From an uncultured Oscillibacter sp. (GTDB lineage: Bacteria > Bacillota_A > Clostridia > Oscillospirales > Oscillospiraceae), in NCBI GenBank assembly GCA_951800675.1, contig CATOKC010000165.1:1-6152 (forward strand): a DNA stretch of 6,152 nucleotides. Direction: 5' to 3'. Shown here piece by piece: positions 1 through 5,547 of this stretch (positions within the stretch are counted from its first letter, which is position 1; every line of letters begins with the position of its first letter). The notes beneath the pieces were generated by a model. That model made no database searches, had not been told where the DNA came from, and was given only the letters and a program-made list of their open reading frames with translations. Both the position numbers and the translations under genes were made by a program.

Positions 1-1
1 C

Positions 2-823
2 TCTGAGGACTACACCTCCATGAACGGCTGGCCCGCCGGGACGCCTATCCCCGGCACCGTCTTCGAGATCTATGACCGGGCCAACAATCTGGTGGATACC
101 ATCCGCACCGATAAGAACGGCCTCGCCAGCTCCCGCCCCCTGCCCCTGGGCCGCTACAAAGTCGTGGAGTCCCAGAGCGCCGAGTTCTACGGCCTGGACA
201 AGACGCCCATGGAGGCGGAGATTGAGTTTTCCGGCCAGATCGTCCGTCTGGCCATGACCAACAAGGCTCTGTACACCAATGTCTCCATCAACAAACGGGG
301 CTACGCCCAGGTCATGCCGGGACAGGCTATCCGCTATGACTTCTCCGGCATCGCCAACAATTCCACCACCGCCCTCTCCTCCTTCTACTGGAGGGACACC
401 CTGCCCGCCGCCCTGCGGCTGGATAAGATCGTTACCGGAACCTACAATGTCCAGGGCAATTACAAAATCGTCTACAAGACCAACCTCAGCGGAGAGACCT
501 ACCGGGTCATCGACGACAATGTAAGCACTATGAAGAACTCTGTTGTTCCGGCGTCCCCCGCGGCCCTGGGCCTGGCCTCCGGCGAGTATGTCACGGAAGT
601 CATGTTTGTCTTCGGCGTCGTGCCCTCCAACTTCCGGCAGGTGGAAGCCCCTCAGATCCACTGTAATGTGGTCTCCTGGCTCAAGGGCGGCGCCCAGTTC
701 GTCAACCAGGCGGATGTGGGCGGCGTTCACAATGAACAGTGGATCATGGCCACCGACCGCTGGGTCACCACGGTCTACAAGCCCGCGAAACCCTCTAAGC
801 CCCTGCCCCGCACCGGATACTAA
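2..823 (+). CDS. SpaA-like surface adhesin/pilin-related protein, 3' part, ending in LPRTGY
   Basis: The reading frame is open to the left edge (reads S-E-D-Y-T-S before the first Met at 20), so the 5' end lies outside the window. About 273 residues are visible. Residues from the first Met, G-T-P-I-P-G-T-V-F-E-I-Y-D, then T-D-K-N-G and L-P-L-G-R-Y-K-V-V-E, are the typical strands of a SpaA/Cna-B prealbumin-like repeat, found in Gram-positive pilins and adhesins and often stabilised by isopeptide bonds. A second beta-rich domain follows (roughly from N-V-S-I-N-K-R-G-Y to the end). The protein stops at K-P-L-P-R-T-G-Y with no hydrophobic helix or basic tail, so it is not a canonical sortase substrate. 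Proteins of this type are common beside conjugation genes in clostridial elements, where a role in cell contact is likely. Fold call fairly secure; exact role inferred. Confidence 0.8.
   Translation, partial: SEDYTSMNGWPAGTPIPGTVFEIYDRANNLVDTIRTDKNGLASSRPLPLGRYKVVESQSAEFYGLDKTPMEAEIEFSGQIVRLAMTNKALYTNVSINKRGYAQVMPGQAIRYDFSGIANNSTTALSSFYWRDTLPAALRLDKIVTGTYNVQGNYKIVYKTNLSGETYRVIDDNVSTMKNSVVPASPAALGLASGEYVTEVMFVFGVVPSNFRQVEAPQIHCNVVSWLKGGAQFVNQADVGGVHNEQWIMATDRWVTTVYKPAKPSKPLPRTGY
803..820 (+). other. C-terminal LPXTG-like motif (LPRTGY) with no membrane anchor
   Basis: The last six codons before TAA (821-823) read Leu-Pro-Arg-Thr-Gly-Tyr. A normal sortase signal is followed by about 20 hydrophobic residues and a basic tail. 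Here translation ends at once, and neither of the other two forward frames after position 823 supplies a hydrophobic helix. Confidence 0.7.
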
Positions 824-905
824 GCCGGAAATACCTTAACCACCCCATGATCAAGGGGCCACTCATAAGCTGGGCGGCCGCTCATTTTTTAAGGAGGATC
901 ATTTG

Positions 906-1241
906 ATGAATCGGAAAAAGCGTCTTGCTATGCTCTTCATGACACTTCTGACTCTCTCTGCCCTTACCACTACCGCCCTCGCCGCCGGAGGCGACGTCTC
1001 CGGGGCCATCCAGCAGACCTGGACCGCGGCTTCTGGGCAGGTCAAGACCGTCGTCGACACCGTGGTCTTCCCCGCTCTGGACATGATCTTGGCTATTGCC
1101 TTTTTCGTCAAAGTGGGCACCGCCTACTTCGATTACCGCCAGCGGGGCCAGTTCGAGTGGGCTCCGCCCGCCATCCTCCTGGTCTGCCTCATCTTCTGCC
1201 TCACCGCCCCCTCCTATATCTGGGGCATTATCGGGCTGTGA
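906..1241 (+). CDS. Small secreted two-helix membrane protein, VirB2-pilin-like (DUF3852-like)
   Basis: 111 residues. The N-terminus N-R-K-K-R followed by a hydrophobic core and A-L-A|A-G-G is a clear signal peptide, with likely cleavage after Ala26. The mature part has a short amphipathic stretch (about 30-50) and two membrane helices (about 53-73 and 87-109) joined by a charged loop Y-F-D-Y-R-Q-R-G-Q-F-E-W. Size and layout match VirB2/TrbC-type pilin subunits of type IV secretion, and I recognise it as resembling the DUF3852 proteins of clostridial conjugative elements. I chose ATG 906 because AAGGAGG (891-897) lies 8 nt upstream; the in-frame TTG at 903 would be only 5 nt away. It follows the adhesin gene by 82 nt and precedes the unknown gene at 1278 by 36 nt. 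Pilin function is inferred from architecture and context. Confidence 0.8.
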   Translation: MNRKKRLAMLFMTLLTLSALTTTALAAGGDVSGAIQQTWTAASGQVKTVVDTVVFPALDMILAIAFFVKVGTAYFDYRQRGQFEWAPPAILLVCLIFCLTAPSYIWGIIGL

Positions 1242-1277
1242 CGCTGAGCATTTTGCCTGTAATAGGAGATAGATGAA

Positions 1278-1979
1278 ATGCCGGTATTAACAGAAGATCA
1301 AATCCAATTGAACCCCATCCTCAAGCTGGCGGCGGAGCTCCGGCGGCGCACTTATGGGATGTGCGATGTAGGCGTTGGCCCGTGGGGACTCGGCGTCAAC
1401 ACGCTTTCTCTGTCGAAGGTGGGGACCGTTATCTGTATGGACCCTCCCCCCACTGAAGACGGGACTGTGCCTCCGGAGGTCAAGGAATTTACTGTAACCG
1501 TTCGGCCCATATGTACAGAGCGGAACAGCGCACGGTATGGTGAAAAAATCAGCGGCGAGGAGCTCCAGCGCCTCTGTACGGATCAGGACATTATGACCCG
1601 TCTGGTGGCAAACGCGTTACAGGAGATGTCTGCCGTCTCCATCAAAGCCTCAAGGCAGGAGGATAACGACGCCTATGAAGCAATCCGCATTGCGGAACAG
1701 GAGCAGGACGAAAGGCTTACCGCAGAAGAAGCACAGCGACTGGAAGAATTCAGGTGGTATGAGACGAAAACACCGGAGGAAATAGTGGATTTCCAGGTGT
1801 GTGAGAGAAGGCTCTGTATGCCCATGGAGCGGTTCCGAGAGGCGGCTGAGGCCGTCTTTCTCCCCCCAATCACAGCTGAAACGCTGGATGACTGCCGGAT
1901 GGAACTGCTGGAGGAACGCAGAGGAATAATAGCCGCCGCCCAACAGCCGTCCCAGGCAGCCGGTCCGGTTATGATGTGA
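1278..1979 (+). CDS. Soluble acidic protein of unknown function
   Basis: 233 residues; I do not recognise the family. ATG 1278 is preceded by AGGAG (1264-1268) at 9 nt. There is no signal peptide or membrane helix, so it is probably cytoplasmic. The N-terminal third has L-R-R-R-T-Y-G-M-C-D-V-G-V-G-P-W-G-L-G-V-N-T and a beta-rich stretch to about residue 80. Residues about 92-165 are helical and very rich in Glu/Gln/Asp/Arg, probably including a coiled coil around 130-160. The C-terminal third has C175-E-R-R-L-C180-M-P and ends in a Gln/Ala-rich tail. Seven cysteines (29, 53, 79, 100, 175, 180, 206) do not form an obvious metal site. By eye the codon choice (more A/T-ending codons such as gta, tta, gaa, gat) differs from the GC-rich neighbours, which suggests a later insertion between two transfer genes. 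Confidence 0.7.
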   Translation: MPVLTEDQIQLNPILKLAAELRRRTYGMCDVGVGPWGLGVNTLSLSKVGTVICMDPPPTEDGTVPPEVKEFTVTVRPICTERNSARYGEKISGEELQRLCTDQDIMTRLVANALQEMSAVSIKASRQEDNDAYEAIRIAEQEQDERLTAEEAQRLEEFRWYETKTPEEIVDFQVCERRLCMPMERFREAAEAVFLPPITAETLDDCRMELLEERRGIIAAAQQPSQAAGPVMM

Positions 1980-2035
1980 CGGGATAAGCTGCAAGCAGCC
2001 ATACCATTTAATATCTAAATGAGTAGGCGCGTCGC

Positions 2036-2049
2036 GGTATAGCGATACC
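2036..2049 (+). other. Short hairpin before the VirB6-like gene, possible weak terminator or leader structure
   Basis: GGTAT-AGCG-ATACC forms a perfect 5-bp stem with a 4-nt loop, followed after a 6-nt gap by a T-rich run (2057-2062). It lies in the 101-nt gap between the unknown gene and the VirB6-like gene. The stem is short and the T-run is not adjacent, so it is a poor intrinsic terminator; it could equally be part of the leader of the next gene. Confidence 0.25.
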
Positions 2050-2074
2050 CCTGCTTATTTTTCCCAAAAACAGA

Positions 2075-2083
2075 AGAGAGGTG
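2075..2083 (+). promoter_or_regulatory. Shine-Dalgarno site that overlaps the nominal GTG start of the VirB6-like gene
   Basis: GAGAGGTG is the only good ribosome-binding match near the start of the next gene, but it contains the GTG at 2081 itself. Its spacing suits initiation 6-7 nt downstream, at the in-frame ATT codon at 2090. The first in-frame ATG (2123) has no such site upstream. The true start is therefore uncertain: GTG 2081, ATT 2090 or ATG 2123. Confidence 0.45.
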
Positions 2084-2995
2084 AACGTCATTTTTATTTG
2101 GGACTTTGTAGCGTCCACAGTTATGGACAACCTCATCGACTGGTTCTACGGCCAGGTGGTGGGCTTCCTCGGCAACTTCTTCGCCGAGATGGGAAACATG
2201 GGCGTGGAACTCTTTGACCTGGAATGGGTCCAGGCCATCATCCTGTTTTTCTCCCAGCTGGCCGGGGCCCTGTTCGCCGTCAGTCTGGTGGTCTCGGCCT
2301 TCGAGTTCGGCATCGAATACTCCTCCGGCCGGGGGAACCTTCAGCAGACCGCCATCAACGCCCTCAAGGGCTTCATGGCCGTCAGCCTGTTCACGACCGT
2401 GCCGGTGCGGCTCTACGCCCTGTCGGTCTCCTTGCAGGGGACCTTCGCCACGGGACTCACCGGGTATGGCAACAGCATCGGGACCGTGGGAGAGGCGATC
2501 ATCAACGACCTCCAGAGCGTGGACAGTCTTGTGGATATGTCCAACCAAACCCTGCATTTCGGACTGAGCGTGCTCACCAGCCCCTTCATGCTGCTGTTCT
2601 GCATCATCCTCATGGCCTACGCCGTGATTAAGGTGTTTTTCAGCAACCTAAAACGGGGCGGTATCCTGCTCATACAAATCGCCGTGGGGAGTCTCTATAT
2701 GTTCAGCGTTCCCCGAGGCTACATCGACGGCTTCGTCCAGTGGATCAAGCAGGTAATTGGCCTGTGTCTGACGGCCTTTCTGCAGTCCACCATCCTCGTG
2801 GCGGAGCTCATGGTCTTCAAGGACCACGCCCTGCTGGGCCTGGGGCTGATGCTCTCCGCGGGAGAGGTGCCCCGCATCGCCGGGACCTTCGGTCTGGACA
2901 CCACAACCCACGCCAATATCATGAGCGCGGTCTATACGGCGCAGTCGGCCATCAACATTACACGAAACGTCGCCCGCGCGGTGGCGCCGAAGTAA
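2081..2995 (+). CDS. VirB6/TrbL-like polytopic conjugation channel protein (DUF6045-like)
   Basis: 304 residues from GTG 2081. Hydrophobic segments lie at about 50-75, 93-115, 163-187, 193-210, 222-244 and 248-260, giving five or six membrane passes. Sequence I recognise as typical of this family in clostridial conjugative elements includes W-D-F-V-A-S-T-V-M-D-N, F-E-F-G-I-E-Y-S-S-G-R-G-N, L-K-R-G-G-I-L-L-I-Q-I-A-V-G-S and S-A-G-E-V-P-R-I-A-G. VirB6/TrbL proteins form part of the inner-membrane channel of type IV secretion and pass DNA during conjugation. The gene stops at 2993-2995, where the TAA overlaps the AAGGAG site (2994-2999) of the following methyltransferase, so the two are probably co-transcribed and coupled. 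The start is doubtful because the Shine-Dalgarno site sits on the GTG codon. Family call fairly secure; start position weak. Confidence 0.82.
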   Translation: MNVIFIWDFVASTVMDNLIDWFYGQVVGFLGNFFAEMGNMGVELFDLEWVQAIILFFSQLAGALFAVSLVVSAFEFGIEYSSGRGNLQQTAINALKGFMAVSLFTTVPVRLYALSVSLQGTFATGLTGYGNSIGTVGEAIINDLQSVDSLVDMSNQTLHFGLSVLTSPFMLLFCIILMAYAVIKVFFSNLKRGGILLIQIAVGSLYMFSVPRGYIDGFVQWIKQVIGLCLTAFLQSTILVAELMVFKDHALLGLGLMLSAGEVPRIAGTFGLDTTTHANIMSAVYTAQSAINITRNVARAVAPK

Positions 2996-3006
2996 GGAGC
3001 GGGGCT

Positions 3007-3822
3007 ATGCTGACCATGGGAAGCCTCTTTGATGGCATCGGCGGCTTTCCCCTCGCGGCGGTCCGGGCGGGGATCGAACCCCTCTGGGCCAGCGAGATCG
3101 AAGCCTTTCCCATTGAGGTGACGAAACACCATTTCCCCAACATGGTCCATGTAGGGGACATCACAAAGCTGGACGGGGCAAAGCTCCCTCCGGTGGATAT
3201 CATCTGCGGCGGCTCCCCGTGCCAGGATCTCAGTGTCGCTGGCACCCGCGCCGGTTTGACCGGCTCCCGCTCCGGCCTTTTTATGGAACAGATCCGGATC
3301 ATCAAGGAGATGAGAGATGAAGACAAACGTCATGGATGGACAGGTGTCCATGTTCGGCCCCGATTCGCCGTCTGGGAAAACGTGCCGGGCAGCCTCTCCA
3401 GCGGGCGGGACCCGGAAACGGGACGGAAAACGCCGGGCTCGGACTTCCGGCAGGTCCTTGAAGCGTTCCTCCAGATTGAGGAACCAGAGCTTCATGTTAT
3501 TGGACCTCCGCACGGGCGCTGGAAATATTCTGGGGCCATATTGGGAAATCGATCCACAGTGGCTTGGGTGCGGTGGGACGCTCAACACCTCGGAGTGCCC
3601 CAAAGACGCCGTCGAATCTTCCTTATCTGCGATTTTGCAGGAGGACGTCCCATCCAAATATTATTTGACCCCAAAAGCCTGCCTGGGTATTCTGCGGCGG
3701 GCGGTGGAGCGGGGGAAGGACCTGCCGCCGCAATTGGAATTGGCGCTGAAGGCCCAGGCGGGCTTGATCTCCCTGGAGGAGTTCTCCACAAGCGCGCTGA
3801 CCGGCGACGGGGGCCAGCATAA
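3007..3822 (+). CDS. C5-cytosine DNA methyltransferase, catalytic part (motifs I-VIII), first ORF of a split enzyme
   Basis: 271 residues. It carries the S-adenosylmethionine motif I (F8-D9-G10-I11-G12-G13-F14), motif IV with the catalytic cysteine (G-S-P71-C72-Q73), motif VI (E124-N125-V126) and motif VIII (Q199-R-R-R-R-I-F205). It transfers a methyl group from SAM to C5 of cytosine in DNA. Motifs IX and X and the recognition region are missing; they lie in the overlapping ORF 3317-4924, one base out of frame. After about residue 225 the protein turns into a Gly/Ala/Pro-rich tail that looks unselected, ending at TAA 3820-3822. ATG 3007 is set by AAGGAG (2994-2999), 7 nt upstream; M4 at 3016 is an alternative. 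It is unlikely to be active alone and probably needs the second ORF product as a subunit, as in two-subunit enzymes such as M.AquI and M.EcoHK31I. Confidence 0.85.
   Translation: MLTMGSLFDGIGGFPLAAVRAGIEPLWASEIEAFPIEVTKHHFPNMVHVGDITKLDGAKLPPVDIICGGSPCQDLSVAGTRAGLTGSRSGLFMEQIRIIKEMRDEDKRHGWTGVHVRPRFAVWENVPGSLSSGRDPETGRKTPGSDFRQVLEAFLQIEEPELHVIGPPHGRWKYSGAILGNRSTVAWVRWDAQHLGVPQRRRRIFLICDFAGGRPIQILFDPKSLPGYSAAGGGAGEGPAAAIGIGAEGPGGLDLPGGVLHKRADRRRGPA
3304..3309 (+). promoter_or_regulatory. Internal Shine-Dalgarno site for the second methyltransferase ORF
   Basis: AAGGAG lies 7 nt before ATG 3317, inside the first methyltransferase ORF, where it encodes Lys-Glu. Spacing and match are as good as those of the stand-alone genes in the window. 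It argues that the second ORF is started independently or by coupling, and is not merely the downstream half of a frameshifted gene. Confidence 0.75.
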
Positions 3823-4924
3823 GTTTTTTGAGGAAGATTGTCTCACACCCTGGGATACCCAGCAGGCGAGAATCTTCGCGCCGGAGAGCAAATCCCCAAC
3901 GCTGGCAAGCGCCGACGGAGGCGGAGGCCGGAATCCCGGCGGACTGCTGTTCGCGGCGGGCGTGGTCAGCAAAGGCGGCGGAGACAGTTTTCTGATGCCG
4001 GAGCGGCACGCCTCCCTCAGCGGCGGAGGCGGCATGCCCGGCCAAGGATACCCCTGCGTGCTGACCGCCGCGTTCAATGCCGGGGCGGGCTCCGCCACCG
4101 GAACCACCGGCTATCAGGAGGAGGTCGCTCCCACACTGAAGGGGACCGCCAGCGGAAACATGATGCCCTCCGTCCTCTGCCTTAACGACCAGGGCGGCAG
4201 CGTCATGGAATGCTCAGAAGATGTGGCGGGAACGCTTCGGGCCCAGGAGCACGGCCATCAGCCGCTGGTGCTTGGAGTTTATGAAAACCACGGCATTGAC
4301 GCAAGGTACACAGGGCCCCACAAGGTATCCCCCACCCTGCCGGCCCGTGCGGGCACCGGCGGGAATAATCTCCCTCTGGTCTCCGCGATGCCCGAAACCC
4401 TCTGCATCCTGGGCAACACTGTGGACTGCGCCCCTGAAAACGGCGGTCACGGCCTTGGCGTTCAGGAGGAGCTGTCGTTTACCCTGACCTCTGAGCACCG
4501 GCACGCCGTCTTTACCCGGCAGCGATCAGATCGTTTCCAGGAAGGCGATGCTGCCTCCACCGAAAGCGCCCAGCAGGATAAAGACGCCACGGATCTCATT
4601 TATCAGGCGGCAAAGCGGGCCGCCCTGGAGGCATTCGCTCAAACACGCGCCGGAGCGCTGCCGAAACTCATCAGAAGGCTTACGCCGGCAGAATGCGAAC
4701 GGCTCCAGGGCTTCCCGGACGGCTGGACGGACATACCGGGAGCCTCCGACTCCGCCAGGTACCGGGCTTTGGGGAACAGCGTGGCCATACCGTGTGTAGA
4801 GTTTATCATGCTTGGAATCGCCATGGCGATGGGCGCGTGTCCCATGGCCCTGCCGGGCTTCAGCGTGTGCCCTCTCCCTGGTTCTGCCGGGGATAACACC
4901 AGCATCCTGTCTCGTGGTCGTTGA
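3317..4924 (+). CDS. Second ORF of the split C5 methyltransferase: dual-coded N-terminus, repeat region, motifs IX and X
   Basis: 535 residues, in the +1 frame relative to the first ORF and overlapping it by 506 nt. Residues 1-160, encoded largely over motifs VI-VIII of the other frame, are themselves family-like: M-D-G-Q-V-S-M-F-G-P-D-S-P-S-G-K near the start, T-L-N-T-S-E-C-P-K-D with E-S-S-L-S-A-I-L, then K-Y-Y-L-T-P-K-A-C-L-G-I-L-R-R-A. I recall such N-termini in clostridial phage and element proteins. Residues 190-401 hold about six copies of a degenerate unit built on P-T-L...G-G/G-N...P-x-V-L. The C-terminal part is standard methyltransferase: motif IX L455-T-P-A-E-C-E-R-L-Q-G-F-P467 and motif X R481-Y-R-A-L-G-N-S-V-A-I-P. 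The recognition domain must lie between motifs VIII and IX, so this ORF probably supplies sequence specificity and completes the SAM fold. The last 22 codons run antisense through the 3' end of tag, so the tail after motif X may be new. Confidence 0.82.
   Translation: MKTNVMDGQVSMFGPDSPSGKTCRAASPAGGTRKRDGKRRARTSGRSLKRSSRLRNQSFMLLDLRTGAGNILGPYWEIDPQWLGCGGTLNTSECPKDAVESSLSAILQEDVPSKYYLTPKACLGILRRAVERGKDLPPQLELALKAQAGLISLEEFSTSALTGDGGQHKFFEEDCLTPWDTQQARIFAPESKSPTLASADGGGGRNPGGLLFAAGVVSKGGGDSFLMPERHASLSGGGGMPGQGYPCVLTAAFNAGAGSATGTTGYQEEVAPTLKGTASGNMMPSVLCLNDQGGSVMECSEDVAGTLRAQEHGHQPLVLGVYENHGIDARYTGPHKVSPTLPARAGTGGNNLPLVSAMPETLCILGNTVDCAPENGGHGLGVQEELSFTLTSEHRHAVFTRQRSDRFQEGDAASTESAQQDKDATDLIYQAAKRAALEAFAQTRAGALPKLIRRLTPAECERLQGFPDGWTDIPGASDSARYRALGNSVAIPCVEFIMLGIAMAMGACPMALPGFSVCPLPGSAGDNTSILSRGR
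3884..4519 (+). repeat. Degenerate protein-level repeat array in the presumed target-recognition region
   Basis: About six units share the pattern acidic/polar - x - x - P-T-L - x(4-9) - G-G or G-N - x(1-3) - P - V/L. Examples: S-P-T-L-A-S-A-D-G-G-G; H-A-S-L-S-G-G-G-G-M-P; A-P-T-L-K-G-T-A-S-G-N; A-G-T-L-R-A-Q-E-H-G-H; S-P-T-L-P-A-R-A-G-T-G-G-N-N; S-F-T-L-T-S-E-H-R-H. Units are spaced roughly 30-60 residues apart and are diverged in DNA sequence, so this is an old protein repeat, not a simple DNA repeat. It lies between motifs VIII and IX, where C5 methyltransferases place their target-recognition domains. Confidence 0.6.
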
Positions 4925-5441
4925 CCACTCCTACCGCCTGAAGGAAGGAGTAAATGATGACCGTGCCCACGAAGTTCATCCCCCGGCGCTTCAAGTCTTT
5001 CGAGACGCGGTCGGACAGCTCGGAGCTGGCCCGGACTTCGTTGTCTGTGTTCAGAATGACCTGTCCGTCCGTGAAGCCCCAGAGATATCGGTCAAAGGAG
5101 CCGAATTCCTTCTGGATGTCCAGGAAAGCCTTCGCGTTCTGAACCGCCGCCTGGATCTTGCGCCGGTTCCGCACGATGCCAGAGTCCTCCATCAGCGTCT
5201 CCAGCTTCTCAGGCCCGTACCCAGCCACAATTACAGGATCGAAGCCGTCGAAGGCCCGGCGGAACGCCTCCCGCTTCTTGAGGATCGTAATCCAGGACAG
5301 CCCCGCTTGAAAGCCCTCCAGAATCAGCATCTCAAAGAGCTTCCGGTCGTCGTGCTCCGGCCTCCCCCACTCCTGGTCATGGTAGGCAGTGTAGAGTTCA
5401 GAGGCCGGATCGGCCCAGCGGCAGCGCTTTAATTCCACCAT
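4860..5441 (-). CDS. tag: DNA-3-methyladenine glycosylase I
   Basis: 193 residues, close to the usual length of about 187. Tag is a helix-hairpin-helix-superfamily base-excision enzyme that removes 3-methyladenine from alkylated DNA. The four zinc ligands known from E. coli Tag are present: C7, H21, H176 and C180. The base-binding residues are also kept: Y20 in A-Y-H-D-x-E-W-G, E42 and W50 in L-E-G-F-Q-A-G-L-S-W. The block K-x-L-K-R-R-G-M-N-F-V-G-T and N-D-H-E-T-G-C-W-C-Y-P complete the family signature. ATG is at 5441 on the minus strand, with a weak GGGGGA site about 5 nt upstream. It is the only minus-strand gene in the window, has its own promoter, and overlaps the end of the methyltransferase by 65 nt tail to tail. 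Its placement inside a conjugation-type gene run suggests cargo. Identity is secure; the enzyme looks intact. Confidence 0.95.
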   Translation of the reverse strand: MVELKRCRWADPASELYTAYHDQEWGRPEHDDRKLFEMLILEGFQAGLSWITILKKREAFRRAFDGFDPVIVAGYGPEKLETLMEDSGIVRNRRKIQAAVQNAKAFLDIQKEFGSFDRYLWGFTDGQVILNTDNEVRASSELSDRVSKDLKRRGMNFVGTVIIYSFLQAVGVVNDHETGCWCYPRQNQGEGTR

Positions 5442-5463
5442 TTATCCCCCGCTTTCTGTGACT

Positions 5464-5492
5464 ATTATACGGGATGCCCGACAACGGCGCAA
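5464..5492 (-). promoter_or_regulatory. Sigma-70-type promoter for tag
   Basis: On the minus strand a perfect TATAAT (complement of 5464-5469) is preceded by TTGCGC (complement of 5487-5492) with a 17-bp spacer. The start site would fall about 15 nt before the tag ATG, giving a very short leader. A TGCCC-N13-GGGCA inverted repeat (5475-5479 and 5493-5497) spans the spacer and -35 region and might be an operator, but at this length it could be chance. Confidence 0.65.
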
Positions 5493-5547
5493 GGGCAAAA
5501 AACTTGTTGCATTTGCTTCGTTTCCAATGAATTTATCGTTGGGTATC

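Noticed and set aside
843..854. CCCC...GGGG hairpin between the adhesin and pilin-like genes
   Set aside because: Only four pairs with no adjacent T-run; likely chance in GC-rich DNA.
2015..2557. Minus-strand 180-residue ORF opposite the VirB6-like gene
   Set aside because: Composition rich in His/Gly/Asp/Val with no domain, and it lies antisense to a well-supported membrane protein gene; typical of the mirror frame of GC-rich coding DNA.
2932..3657. Minus-strand 241-residue ORF opposite the first methyltransferase ORF
   Set aside because: No recognisable motif, no convincing Shine-Dalgarno site, and antisense to clear catalytic motifs.
3007..4924. The methyltransferase as a simple frameshifted pseudogene
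   Set aside because: The second ORF has a well-placed internal Shine-Dalgarno and ATG, and its overlapping part resembles known proteins in its own frame. Two-ORF C5 methyltransferases have precedent. A sequencing or true frameshift cannot be fully excluded.
4812..5432. Plus-strand 206-residue ORF opposite tag
   Set aside because: tag has all family signatures on the minus strand; the plus frame is its antisense shadow.
5475..5497. TGCCC-N13-GGGCA as a transcription terminator
   Set aside because: On the plus strand the stem is followed by A residues, and on the minus strand the T-run precedes it. The loop is long and the stem short, so it does not fit an intrinsic terminator for either strand.
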